This document shows, in pieces, positions 17,011 through 24,196 of a stretch of DNA of 64,000 bases. Positions within the stretch are counted from its first letter, which is position 1. Every line of letters begins with the position of its first letter. Below the pieces are notes generated by a model. The model did no database searches and had not been told where the DNA came from. It saw only the letters and a program-made list of their open reading frames with translations. The translations under genes were made by a program, and so were the position numbers. Source of the stretch: Roseovarius albus (lineage in GTDB: Bacteria; Pseudomonadota; Alphaproteobacteria; Rhodobacterales; Rhodobacteraceae); contig NZ_FWFX01000012.1 in the NCBI RefSeq assembly GCF_900172335.1, forward strand, positions 62,001 to 126,000. Direction: 5' to 3'.

Positions 17011-17763
17011 GTGTCCTTGTATCTACAAAGTGATCTATTGCGCATAGTTAGCTTTACAAAGCCGCGCGCCGACTACGCCAAAGTAGAAAAACTAATCGGC
17101 ACAGCTTTTTTGATTTCTCAAAGCGGTCTGTTTATGACAGCTGCCCATGTTCTAAAGACTGCTTTGAGCCGCGTGGAGAACTATGGTCAATTTTGCGGAG
17201 TTGTAGGTACCTCCAGCGAAGGAACATTCGTAACAGATATATTGAGTTATGAATATGCCCCAAACGGACAAGACATTGCTGTTGGTATTTCAAATTATAC
17301 GCATAAGACTCACTATCGAATAAGCGATGCGGAGTGCGACGTTTGGCAGAGAGTTGCTACCTGTGGATTTCCTGAGGATGCAATCTCAATTGATGGTGAA
17401 AACAAAATTACTACGCCATTGAGAGCATACAAAGGGATCATACAAAGAAATATTCGGGAAGGGCATCTGGCTTTAATGCCGAGGTCAAAAGGCTACGAGC
17501 TTAGTTTTTCTCCATCACCTGGCTTAAGTGGAGCCCCACTATTTATTTATCATAAGGACCACAATGAAGTCGTTGGTGTCTGCGTTGGTAGCTTCAAATC
17601 TGAACAAGTTGAAGATGAGATTACTGAAGTGAATGAAAGTGGCGAAACCTACACTGAAAAACGTGTCAGGATAACTCAATATGGAATTGCCGAGAGCCTT
17701 ACCGAACTGTGTGACTGGACGCCTTCATTCCTAGGTGGCACGCGTCTCTCAGACTTCCGATAG
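17011..17763 (+). CDS. trypsin-like serine protease domain protein
   Basis: This 250-aa protein starts at GTG 17011, preceded by GATAGGGA. A full chymotrypsin-fold triad is visible: His46 in GLFMTAAHVL after GTAFLIS, Asp88 in NGQDIAVG and Ser173 in SPSPGLSGAPLF. No signal peptide is present, so it probably acts in the cytosol, unlike housekeeping DegP-type proteases, and it has no PDZ domain. Cytosolic trypsin-like domains are frequent effectors or regulators in anti-phage systems. With the preceding HEPN-motif gene it makes a plausible two-gene module; that function is inference. Confidence 0.78.
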   Translation: MSLYLQSDLLRIVSFTKPRADYAKVEKLIGTAFLISQSGLFMTAAHVLKTALSRVENYGQFCGVVGTSSEGTFVTDILSYEYAPNGQDIAVGISNYTHKTHYRISDAECDVWQRVATCGFPEDAISIDGENKITTPLRAYKGIIQRNIREGHLALMPRSKGYELSFSPSPGLSGAPLFIYHKDHNEVVGVCVGSFKSEQVEDEITEVNESGETYTEKRVRITQYGIAESLTELCDWTPSFLGGTRLSDFR

Positions 17764-17821
17764 TGCCTTTTGTGCTTAGACTTCAGAAATGAACCTATTC
17801 ATTCGGGAGCGGAGTAGTTGT

Positions 17822-17914
17822 TTACTTAGGTTGCTCGTCTTCTGAAACATTGGAGAGAGGATCAAGCTCATCAATCCTCGCACGCGCCCATGTCAGATAG
17901 TCTTGTAGAGGCAT
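17822..17914 (-). pseudogene. possible C-terminal remnant of a lost gene
   Basis: A minus-strand frame of 30 residues (MPLQDYLTWARARIDELDPL, then a short acidic tail) ends at 17822 and is closed upstream by a stop at 17935-17937. It looks like the helical C-terminus of a longer protein whose body is missing, not like a complete gene. No ribosome site precedes the ATG. Weak evidence; the remainder of the 198-bp gap shows nothing else. Confidence 0.25.
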
Positions 17915-18000
17915 GCCGTCTATATCGGAGGCCAGCTACCAGAGTAGAGCGCAAATAAAAATTGTGCTACCATGGTCCCATTCAGTTAAAGCGGAAAACC

Positions 18001-18303
18001 ATGAAACATTTTTTGATATTCTATATTACTTCGATACTATTTTTCACCTCGCCCAATCATGCTGAAGCACAAAGCCACTGCGTTCAAGTGATACAAGCTG
18101 GCCTCGGTCATATGGAAGTATCCAATCATTGTAGTTCTAAAATTGAGTTTTATTATTGTTGCGCCCAAGATGATAGCAAGATGGCTTGCGGGCCAGAGCA
18201 AACTTATAAAGGCTTTGTGCGGATTGGTGGATTTGAAAGGCAGGCAGTGTACGGCTGTGAATCCACTTTTGACCTGCGCTACACTTCGGTTTGGTCCGAG
18301 TAA
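18001..18303 (+). CDS. small secreted cysteine-rich protein
   Basis: The ATG at 18001 gives a 100-aa protein with a clear signal peptide (MKHFLIFYITSILFF, cleavage after HAEA or AEAQ) and a mature domain containing seven Cys, including a YYCCAQDD pair. Disulfides in the periplasm or outside are likely. The upstream frame from 17962 lacks a ribosome site and would bury the leader. No family is recognised. It resembles other small exported proteins of this island (for example 22910-23194) only in general character. Confidence 0.6.
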   Translation: MKHFLIFYITSILFFTSPNHAEAQSHCVQVIQAGLGHMEVSNHCSSKIEFYYCCAQDDSKMACGPEQTYKGFVRIGGFERQAVYGCESTFDLRYTSVWSE

Positions 18304-18324
18304 AACCGAAATTGTGTGTGAAGC

Positions 18325-18708
18325 TTAGCTGCGGTTTAAATAGAGCTTCACACCTCTAGGCGTGTCCGGAGAATTGTAAATTCCGACTTCAACCTTCGCA
18401 AAAACCACTTCGTCCATATCTGGCTGCGCCACTAGGCGGTTATCTTGCAATCCGCGCCCTAAATCATCTGCCCTGTAAATAGTAGCGCGGTTATAGAAAA
18501 CGTAGGAAAGGTGCGTAATAAAAGGATGGTCGCCTTCGTCCAGTTCGCATGTGCTATCACACCCGTCATAGAACGTGCTTACTGGCACAAGCAAATTGAG
18601 CCCTTTATCGCAAGTATCATTACAAACTATGTGGAGGTGCTTTTGGTCAGGATTAATTCTGGGTCCTGAAGGAACGAGTAAAGTTCCTTTCCGATGGAAT
18701 GCTATCAA
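18325..18708 (-). CDS. probable toxin partner of a Panacea-domain antitoxin
   Basis: This 127-aa protein is encoded directly after the Panacea-domain gene with an ATGA overlap (18705-18708), the order expected for a PanA antitoxin followed by its toxin. The sequence is beta-rich, opening with FHRKGTLLVPSGPR and KHLHIVCNDTC, with a later GDHPFITHLSYVFYNRA block. I have a general memory of similar proteins beside DUF4065 genes but cannot name the toxin fold or its target. The pairing and coupling carry most of the weight in this call. Confidence 0.6.
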   Translation of the reverse strand: MIAFHRKGTLLVPSGPRINPDQKHLHIVCNDTCDKGLNLLVPVSTFYDGCDSTCELDEGDHPFITHLSYVFYNRATIYRADDLGRGLQDNRLVAQPDMDEVVFAKVEVGIYNSPDTPRGVKLYLNRS

Positions 18709-19256
18709 AGTGCGGCCAAAATACTAGAGGCACGATTCAAGCTTTCGAGTTCTTTTGCACGTTCAATAGGTCTATCCAGACCAACAGCTGTCATCATTCG
18801 GTCAAGCGGGATTAACCTAGATGAGCCTTGTGGATCTTGCCACTCTGCCACGTGGTTATGTGTCCAATCGGCCAAATCATAGCGATCCATATGTCCAAAT
18901 TGTCGCCACACATTTTCGAGAATATCCATATCCCCATCGCTAAGGGCGGTTAAAGCTTCATTGTTCATGCTGGAATCTGAAAGACCTACGTTGTTGTTGG
19001 ATCTATCTTGGAGGTATTCTGACCATCCGCCATCATCGCGATATGCACCATTCAAGTAATCCAATGTCGTAGAATTTACCGGGCCATGAGGCATAGAAAC
19101 TCTCACCTCGTCCTGGATCGGATGCCCGCGCAACCTCAAGCTCTCACGGTCCGCTAGGTACACCAGCTTCACCACCTTCAACACATTGATAATACCGCCT
19201 TCCTGCATCGCAAAGAAAGCTATGGTTTGTGCTGCTTTTTTCGGGTCGTAAGTCAT
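18705..19256 (-). CDS. Panacea-domain (DUF4065, SocA-like) antitoxin
   Basis: The 183-aa product has the Panacea pattern: AQTIAFFAMQEGGIINVLKVVKLVYLADRESLRLRGHPI in the N-terminal helices, then the conserved turn SMPHGPVNSTTLDYLNG, and a C-terminal helical region. Panacea domains neutralise unrelated toxins in two-gene systems and occur in phages and islands as defence modules. The adjoining overlapping gene is the presumed toxin. The pair is transcribed toward the HEPN/protease block and is probably autoregulated, though no operator was picked out. Confidence 0.83.
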   Translation of the reverse strand: MTYDPKKAAQTIAFFAMQEGGIINVLKVVKLVYLADRESLRLRGHPIQDEVRVSMPHGPVNSTTLDYLNGAYRDDGGWSEYLQDRSNNNVGLSDSSMNNEALTALSDGDMDILENVWRQFGHMDRYDLADWTHNHVAEWQDPQGSSRLIPLDRMMTAVGLDRPIERAKELESLNRASSILAAL

Positions 19257-19388
19257 AATTGGGCTTCTTTTACTCAGCTACAACATGCGCTCAAATTGTA
19301 TTTTGGGCAATACATTCCAAGATTTTGTGAACATGCTGTTGCGTTTTCGTAATCTAATTTAAGTACTGAGATTCAACAATCCAAGTTC

Positions 19389-19664
19389 TCACCTAGCCAA
19401 CAACCGCCCCGCTGGATTGGTAAAGGCGTTGAGGGCGTCCCGTATAGCCTCCGCATGCTCTTTGTGCGTGCAAAGGCAGATTGGCCCCGGATACCTGCCC
19501 ACTTCCTCACCATAGGGCGTAGTGGGTCGTGCGACCTCCCAGCTATCAGTATCGGCGTCCTCATAAAGCCATTCTGGCCGGATTTCGAAAGGCCCCTCTG
19601 CTTCGTGTTCATCAGGGATATTGCTCAGGCAATAGTGCTTAACCGGATCGTATACGGTTGTCAT
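19389..19664 (-). CDS. small phage-type hypothetical protein, 91 aa
   Basis: The 91-aa acidic protein starts at ATG 19664 with AGGATAG upstream. Its C-terminal half (PICLCTHKEHAEAIRDALNAF) resembles the short cofactor-free proteins found in phage early regions, which often carry an EHAEAIRDALN-like helix, but I cannot assign a family. It lies between the toxin-antitoxin pair and a Tat-exported protein, all on the minus strand but with gaps above 90 bp. Confidence 0.6.
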   Translation of the reverse strand: MTTVYDPVKHYCLSNIPDEHEAEGPFEIRPEWLYEDADTDSWEVARPTTPYGEEVGRYPGPICLCTHKEHAEAIRDALNAFTNPAGRLLAR

Positions 19665-19755
19665 TGCTCTATCCTTTCTCTTGCGTTTTTGTTGCCCATG
19701 GACCGCCTCGGAAAACGGTGTTGGGTATGCTAAAAATTGACATACTCACGGCCCG

Positions 19756-20166
19756 TTAGGATTCTAGCTCTCGCGCGATTTTGTCCGCTTCTGGGCCTGT
19801 ATGGATGCTCATCATTTGGCGCATTTTTTGCCGGTCACCCTTCGCACGAAGCTGTGCGATTAAATAGCCCCTCCCTGGGAAAGTATTAGCCTTCAAAGAC
19901 AAAGCTGTTCCAGCGTATACCGCCTGCATTGAAGAATGCGTGTTGTATTGATCCCATTTGATGGAAGGTGGCTTTTTCACGTTCTGAGCAATACGCTCCA
20001 CGTCTACGCCTTCCAACCAGTCTACCAAATCATCTATCGACAGGCCGGTATGCTTTGCGATGCTCAAAATCGCGTCTAGCTCTTTGTCTGGGTCTGTCGT
20101 TGCCTGCGCTGCAAATATCGCTGTTGGTGCAACTGCTGAGCCCAATAGGAATCCTCGGCGTTTCAT
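19756..20166 (-). CDS. hypothetical protein with Tat-like signal peptide
   Basis: The ATG at 20166 overlaps the stop of the upstream 203-aa gene (ATGA), so this start is preferred over the longer frame to 20214. The protein of about 136 aa begins with MKRRGFLLGSAVAPTAIFAA, a twin-arginine type leader with AQA cleavage. The mature part is helical and basic toward its end (KGDRQKMRQMM). Tat export of an island protein this small is unusual. Coupled to the preceding gene; function unknown. Confidence 0.65.
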   Translation of the reverse strand: MKRRGFLLGSAVAPTAIFAAQATTDPDKELDAILSIAKHTGLSIDDLVDWLEGVDVERIAQNVKKPPSIKWDQYNTHSSMQAVYAGTALSLKANTFPGRGYLIAQLRAKGDRQKMRQMMSIHTGPEADKIARELES

Positions 20167-20774
20167 GCTGCATCTCCTTTCTTGATAAAGCCCTTGATGC
20201 CATCTCTCACACAATGAAGCGTTACGGCCTCAATCACGTCAGGCGTTTCCCGCCCCCAAAGGTAGTCGCCATAATCGATAAGCCAGTATTCGATTTGAAC
20301 TAGCACCCCCTCAAGCGTCTGCGCCTTGGTGCGTCCAATGAGATTGGCAAGGCGTACCTTTTCATCTTCGGCTGCTTCTTTCTCGGGCTCATTGTGTTCT
20401 TCATCATGGCCCTGCGCCGCTTTGTGCCAGCGTGCGTTTTCTTCGTGCCACTGTGCCAACCATCCAGCGTGTGGATCTTGCGTCACGGGTTGCAACTTGG
20501 GCGCTTTGGTCGGTTTCGAAAGCTTGTCGTAGATGGTGTTCGCCAGCCCCTCAAGGGTTGCCGCCTCGGCCTCCAAAGCGTGCAGTGTGGCGGTGACAAG
20601 GGCGCTCTGGGTCGTGTTGCTGTAGATGGCCGGGACTTCCTCACGAACCAGCGAGATAGCCTCTGTCAGGCCACGTACGCGCCATGCGCTCTCGTGGATG
20701 TCATCCATCAGGTCTATAGGGCGGTCGGGGAATGATGCCTCTTGGCATTGTGTTTCAAGTGCTAATGCATTCAT
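20163..20774 (-). CDS. hypothetical island protein, 203 aa
   Basis: This 203-aa protein is largely helical and acidic, with ALVTATLHALEAEAATLEGL suggesting a coiled coil in residues 60-80 and a charged linker of Glu, Asp and Lys at 115-140. It starts an apparent two-gene unit with the Tat-leader protein by ATGA overlap. No domain is recognised. Genes of this kind are frequent in alphaproteobacterial phage-related islands, so I class it as an accessory phage-type gene. Confidence 0.65.
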   Translation of the reverse strand: MNALALETQCQEASFPDRPIDLMDDIHESAWRVRGLTEAISLVREEVPAIYSNTTQSALVTATLHALEAEAATLEGLANTIYDKLSKPTKAPKLQPVTQDPHAGWLAQWHEENARWHKAAQGHDEEHNEPEKEAAEDEKVRLANLIGRTKAQTLEGVLVQIEYWLIDYGDYLWGRETPDVIEAVTLHCVRDGIKGFIKKGDAA

Positions 20775-20863
20775 TGTCAGCGTCCTTGTGTTGGTGGCCG
20801 TGCAGATAGGCCGGGGTTAAGTCTGGGGCATTGCCATGATGGCAACACCTTTGAATGTCTGGC

Positions 20864-21268
20864 CTACGCAGCGAGGCCGGATGTGTTTTTTGCGTTTTCG
20901 GGGTTGGGTCCTGCTAAAACCGCTAAAACTGCTAAACGGCCATGACCCCCTGCTACATCTGCTACATGAGCGGCACGAATAGCGGCGCGAAACTGTGACA
21001 GGCGCTCCCGGCCAGCAAAGCCAAGGCGGGTTTGGTTTTCGAGAGTTGTGGCCTCAGATTGCAGGCTGTCGATTGAACGGGCCTCAATGGCGTCCTTTGC
21101 TTTGGCTGACTGCTTTGACGCGTGGGCAGCAGCGGCATTCATCTTGGCAGTGGCCCATGCCGATTTGAGAGCGCGGGACAGCAGCGCCGCCAGCGTCTCA
21201 CCATTGCCTTGAAGCCTGCGAACAATGATCCATGCTGATTTCATGATGTCAGAGCGATTGTAGGTCAT
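20864..21268 (-). CDS. hypothetical phage-type protein beside the repressor
   Basis: The 134-aa protein starts MTYNRSDIMKSAWIIVRRLQ and is rich in Ala, Lys and Gln, with an Ala-rich helix around residues 30-55. This N-terminal pattern (NRSDIMKxAW) is one I associate with short proteins of phages and plasmids in proteobacteria, without known function. It is divergent from the XRE-type repressor gene and separated by 105 bp containing two operator-like repeats, so it is the likely repressed gene. Confidence 0.65.
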   Translation of the reverse strand: MTYNRSDIMKSAWIIVRRLQGNGETLAALLSRALKSAWATAKMNAAAAHASKQSAKAKDAIEARSIDSLQSEATTLENQTRLGFAGRERLSQFRAAIRAAHVADVAGGHGRLAVLAVLAGPNPENAKNTSGLAA

Positions 21269-21300
21269 GGGGTTTCCTAGTGTTGATTTAATCTCTTATG

Positions 21301-21372
21301 TGAACTAAATTAGGTCATATCTGATATGATGTCAACCATATTGGATCATAATTGAACTAAAATAGGTCACAT
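21301..21372. promoter_or_regulatory. twin operator repeats for the XRE-type repressor
   Basis: TGAACTAAATTAGGTCA at 21301-21317 and TGAACTAAAATAGGTCA at 21353-21369 differ at one base and are spaced 52 bp apart. The first is close to a perfect palindrome (TGAnCTAA-n-TTAGnTCA), as expected for a dimeric helix-turn-helix repressor. One copy lies next to each divergent gene, and the right copy abuts the start codon of the XRE gene at 21374. Binding could control both directions. Inferred from repeat structure. Confidence 0.72.
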
Positions 21373-21373
21373 C

Positions 21374-21619
21374 ATGATTACAGGCGCACAAATCCGCATG
21401 GCGAGAGGTTATGCAAAGCTATCCGCAAAGCGACTTGCAGAAGTTTCAGACGTTGCTGAGTCAACGATAAAACGCATGGAAGCTATTGAGGGCATCCCTA
21501 CTGCAAGCGGAACCAATCTTGCAAAGGTACAGCAAGCCCTAGAGGCCCAAGGCATTCAGTTCCTTGATAACGGCGATGTAGCCGGTGGGCCGGGTGTGGC
21601 GCTGAGGTCGGGCGAATAA
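21374..21619 (+). CDS. XRE-family transcriptional regulator
   Basis: The 81-aa protein has a cro/C1-type helix-turn-helix in residues 3-55: IRMARGYAKLSAKRLAEVSDVAESTIKRMEAIEG, then AKVQQALEAQGIQFL. Its size suits a small phage-type repressor without an effector domain. Two palindromic repeats in the divergent promoter are its probable operators. Its stop overlaps the start of the next gene (TAATG), so both are translated from one message. Probably the switch that controls the minus-strand early genes. Confidence 0.85.
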   Translation: MITGAQIRMARGYAKLSAKRLAEVSDVAESTIKRMEAIEGIPTASGTNLAKVQQALEAQGIQFLDNGDVAGGPGVALRSGE

Positions 21620-22074
21620 TGTACGAAGAAAGCGATTACTCACGCACGCTTATTATCGGCCCTATGAATGTGGACATTAATATCTTCCGCCAATCGGCCA
21701 ATTCATCATGGACTCTTGAAATCACCTTGGATGGAAACCCCAAAAGGTGGCCGCATGAATTTATCGCAGACAAGGCAGCATATGATGCAGCGCTGGCACA
21801 CCTCAAAGAACGTGGCATTGATTCCGATATGTTCACAGGTGAAGAAGACTATGAAATCACAGATAGCCCCTTGAACCGCTCGCTTCTCGTAGAGGGGCAT
21901 AGGTTTGAAATTCAGATATACCGAGGGGCTGATGATGAAGGCTGGACGCTGGAAATTGTGAATGAGAAAGGCACATCAATTATTCCAGACACCTTGTTTG
22001 CTACGGATGATGATGCGCTGGGTGCGGCCATTGCTGATTTCGAGAATGAGCCGATAGAGGAGTTCTTGGGTTAG
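21619..22074 (+). CDS. tandem-repeat hypothetical protein coupled to the XRE repressor
   Basis: This 151-aa protein is made of two related halves. Residues 9-65 include RTLIIGPMNVDINIFRQ and SSWTLEI, matched by RSLLVEGHRFEIQIYRG and EGWTLEI in residues 86-145. Both halves follow with a region ending in an Ala-rich helix (AAYDAALAHL, ALGAAIADF). This implies internal duplication of an alpha/beta unit of about 60 aa. It starts inside the stop of the repressor gene. No family is recognised; a role as repressor partner or inhibitor is a guess from coupling. Confidence 0.7.
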   Translation: MYEESDYSRTLIIGPMNVDINIFRQSANSSWTLEITLDGNPKRWPHEFIADKAAYDAALAHLKERGIDSDMFTGEEDYEITDSPLNRSLLVEGHRFEIQIYRGADDEGWTLEIVNEKGTSIIPDTLFATDDDALGAAIADFENEPIEEFLG

Positions 22075-22228
22075 GTTGGCTTCCCTTATTGGAGGCGGAA
22101 AGCAGAGTGTTTCCAGAAGGAATTGGGCATGACCTTGCCGTAATCTATCGTGGACGCGGGATGGCATATCTGCGTAACACGTACCGTTTGGTTTGAGTTT
22201 GCGAACCGCCTCACGACCTCATCTAATA

Positions 22229-22483
22229 TTATGAACCCTCTATTTCTGCTGACAGCCCCTCAAATTGATCGACTTGATCCGTGGTTTCTTGATCCTGCTG
22301 GTCCTCATCAACCCTTTTTTCAAAGCTGTCATCTTTCACACCAATCGTGGCCGCGAAAAAGCTAGAAGCCGCAAGTGTTGGAACCACCCAGACCATTTTG
22401 TCGCTTAAATAAGCAGCGGTGTACGACGGGACCAATACCACCAAGGCCTTTAACAATGCCGATTTGAAATGAGTGACGTGCAA
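22229..22483 (-). CDS. small membrane protein, 84 aa, TTG start
   Basis: The frame begins at TTG 22483, eight bases after a strong GGGAGGA, and encodes two hydrophobic segments (ALLKALVVLVPSYTAAYL and VWVVPTLAASSFFAATIG) followed by a very acidic tail (VDEDQQDQETTDQVDQFE). Two helices plus a charged tail resemble a holin, but without a lysis gene nearby that is weak. It follows the 35-aa gene at 22517 on the same strand by about 30 nt. Confidence 0.55.
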   Translation of the reverse strand: MHVTHFKSALLKALVVLVPSYTAAYLSDKMVWVVPTLAASSFFAATIGVKDDSFEKRVDEDQQDQETTDQVDQFEGLSAEIEGS

Positions 22484-22516
22484 AGAAAATTCCTCCCATA
22501 TATGGATTCGCTTTAG

Positions 22517-22624
22517 TTAGTATCCGGCGACAACCATTTCGCCAGATACCAGTTTTCGTGCTATCCTTGGCCGCAGCCCTTCTGGCACCTCGAATTCGGA
22601 AATGTTATTGACTTCGTCCGTCAC
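22517..22624 (-). CDS. very small coupled gene, 35 aa
   Basis: A GTG at 22624 overlaps the TGA of the preceding 75-aa gene (GTGA), giving a 35-residue frame (start TDEVNNISEFEVPEGL, end GEMVVAGY) that stops at 22517. The overlap and sensible composition suggest a real, translationally coupled gene below usual size cut-offs. No family is recognised. Confidence 0.42.
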   Translation of the reverse strand: MTDEVNNISEFEVPEGLRPRIARKLVSGEMVVAGY

Positions 22625-22848
22625 ACAACGCGCTGATAAACTCGGATCGAATGCCCCGGGTTGCGTTGGCGATGGTAGTGGATTGCGTTGATTATCTGTG
22701 AATTGCTCGTAGTCCAGCCGGTAATGGATCGGTTGTGATTAAGGCAAACAGCGTTGTACTGTAGCCCTTCGGTATGGCCGGGGATTTCAAAAAAATCTTC
22801 GTCACCTGATCCGTCAAATTCAACCAGCGTTTCTTCGTAATCTTTCAT
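22621..22848 (-). CDS. small hypothetical protein, 75 aa
   Basis: The 75-aa acidic protein starts at ATG 22848 after an AGAGGTG ribosome site. It opens MKDYEETLVEFDGSGDEDFF and ends with a basic strand-like stretch (GHSIRVYQRVV). The gene overlaps the 35-aa gene downstream, and the two together with the TTG-started membrane gene probably form a small operon of about 0.6 kb. Function unknown. Confidence 0.6.
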   Translation of the reverse strand: MKDYEETLVEFDGSGDEDFFEIPGHTEGLQYNAVCLNHNRSITGWTTSNSQIINAIHYHRQRNPGHSIRVYQRVV

Positions 22849-22909
22849 ATTTCACCTCTCTTTGATTTAAAGTTCATATCTGCGGCCTTTCCCGTAAATT
22901 CAAAAGCGC

Positions 22910-23194
22910 TCACCCATCACAAGCACACCCTTTGCCTTTGTGGCAGGTGTAGGTTCGCTTGATGCATGAATTACCGCAGGCCTTACCCTTCCGGCATACC
23001 TTGCAACAGGCGGCATCCCATATCTTCACACCTGGACTAAGCTTTTCGCGCAGGTCAGAGGCGGAAGGTTGCGGGATAGAAATTGCATCCCCAGATGGCG
23101 TGTAGTTCAGAGATTTAGTCCCGGCAAGGGACGGAGAGGACAACGCCAAAACGGTTGAAATGGTCAGTGCGGTTTTCAGAAATAGATTCGTCAT
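22910..23194 (-). CDS. secreted cysteine-rich protein with CxxC-type C-terminal motif
   Basis: From ATG 23194 the 94-aa product has a signal peptide (MTNLFLKTALTISTVLALSS, cleavage near SLAG) and a C-terminal block of about 32 residues with nine Cys: CCKVCRKGKACGNSCI, then TCHKGKGCACDG. I recall this C-x-G-K-A-C-G-x-S-C-I pattern as a recurrent short module in exported proteobacterial proteins, often near staphylococcal-type nucleases, and one lies about 0.4 kb away here. It could chelate a metal or form disulfides. The function is unknown. Confidence 0.68.
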   Translation of the reverse strand: MTNLFLKTALTISTVLALSSPSLAGTKSLNYTPSGDAISIPQPSASDLREKLSPGVKIWDAACCKVCRKGKACGNSCIKRTYTCHKGKGCACDG

Positions 23195-23331
23195 AAATAC
23201 TCTCACGGCATGAATTGCATTAGTTAATGAATTGCAACTTAGGCGCAAGTGTGGCTATTCGAGGAAGCAATACCTTCCCAACATAGACCGCCTCAAAAAA
23301 CGGCGTTCTATCCGATAAAAGGAATACTTAA

Positions 23332-23556
23332 ATGATTTTGATATTACGAGTTTTTGGCTGGCTCGGGATTGCGAGCTCTGGGTTTAATGCTGCAATCAAG
23401 CTCTTTGCCAATGATGAGGCAGTTAGAAGATATGCGGGCATAGACAGAGACTTGGATCTCAACATTTCAATTGCTGCATTCTGCTTGCTATTCTTGGCGC
23501 TGGCATCAATTCTTGCTGAAGTTCGAGCACTCAATAAGACTGAGACAAACCAGTAA
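23332..23556 (+). CDS. small two-helix membrane protein, 74 aa
   Basis: This 74-aa protein has hydrophobic segments at residues 2-18 (ILILRVFGWLGIASSG) and 44-63 (ISIAAFCLLFLALASILA) and a charged loop between them. It precedes the thermonuclease gene by 24 bp on the same strand and may be cotranscribed with it. No ribosome site stands out and no family is recognised. Confidence 0.5.
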   Translation: MILILRVFGWLGIASSGFNAAIKLFANDEAVRRYAGIDRDLDLNISIAAFCLLFLALASILAEVRALNKTETNQ

Positions 23557-23580
23557 TATTGTTGGAGTGAAATTAGTATT

Positions 23581-24006
23581 TTGACAAAATTGCATTACCA
23601 AGCTGCTACTATCGGCCTTCTGATTGCTTTCTCCCAGAGCGTTTGCGCTGGCGAGTGGATAGAGGGCCGTGTCACTCATGTGCGCGATGTCGATACAATC
23701 GAAGTAAACAACCTTCCGGTGCGCCTCAATGGCGTAGATGGCCCAGAGCCCAATCAGCAAGGCGGTCGCGCCGCAAAGCAATGGATGACCAAGCAAGTTC
23801 TGAGAAAGCCGGTTCGCTGTGAATTGACTGGCGCTAAGACATACGACCGCTGGGTCGGTACGTGTTATTTGGATGGCGAAGATTTAGGCGCTATGGCTAT
23901 CGCTGCAGGCCAGGCCCGTGACTGCAAGCGCTATTCAAAGGGAAAGTACAAGAAGTTTGAAACACAGCAGAGTTTGGCGCTACCTCAGGCCAGCTATTGC
24001 AGATGA
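23581..24006 (+). CDS. exported thermonuclease (SNase) family protein
   Basis: The 141-aa protein starts at a TTG at 23581 and has a signal peptide (TIGLLIAFSQSVCAGE). The SNase fold follows: VTHVRDVDTIEVNNLPVRLNGVDGPE, then GRAAKQWMTKQV, TYDRWVGTCYLDGEDLGAMAI and GQARDCKRYSKGKY, with the Arg and Asp/Glu residues expected at the active site. It ends LPQASYCR, a normal family terminus. Directly after the stop, the same frame carries a second copy-like C-terminal segment (24007-24120). Secreted nucleases of this kind degrade extracellular DNA or RNA. Confidence 0.85.
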   Translation: MTKLHYQAATIGLLIAFSQSVCAGEWIEGRVTHVRDVDTIEVNNLPVRLNGVDGPEPNQQGGRAAKQWMTKQVLRKPVRCELTGAKTYDRWVGTCYLDGEDLGAMAIAAGQARDCKRYSKGKYKKFETQQSLALPQASYCR

Positions 24007-24120
24007 GACAATACGAGTGCCGATGGCACCGATATTGCCTGCGCTATGGTTTATCTCGGCCATGCGCGCGATTGGCCTAAATACAGCGGTGGGTATTATG
24101 CGCAGTGTGTGAGGAAGTGA
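24007..24120 (+). pseudogene. in-frame SNase C-terminal remnant after the stop codon
   Basis: In the same frame as the nuclease, after its TGA at 24004-24006, 37 codons follow to the next stop. They read DGTDIACAMVYLGHARDW and PKYSGGYYAQCVRK, which parallels the nuclease's own DGEDLGAMAIAAGQARDC and KRYSKGKY. This looks like the tail of a second, otherwise lost SNase gene or a partial tandem duplication. Stop-codon readthrough is a less likely alternative. No start codon or ribosome site is present. Confidence 0.6.
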
Positions 24121-24196
24121 CAACTGCCACTTTAACACTTGCAAAATCGACTATAGGTTGATCTTTTTATCTCCGTATCTTTAATGGAGATGTTTA

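Noticed and set aside
22229..22483. Holin and lysis cassette
   Set aside because: The 84-aa membrane protein has two helices and an acidic tail, but no endolysin or spanin gene is nearby, so a lysis function is not supported.
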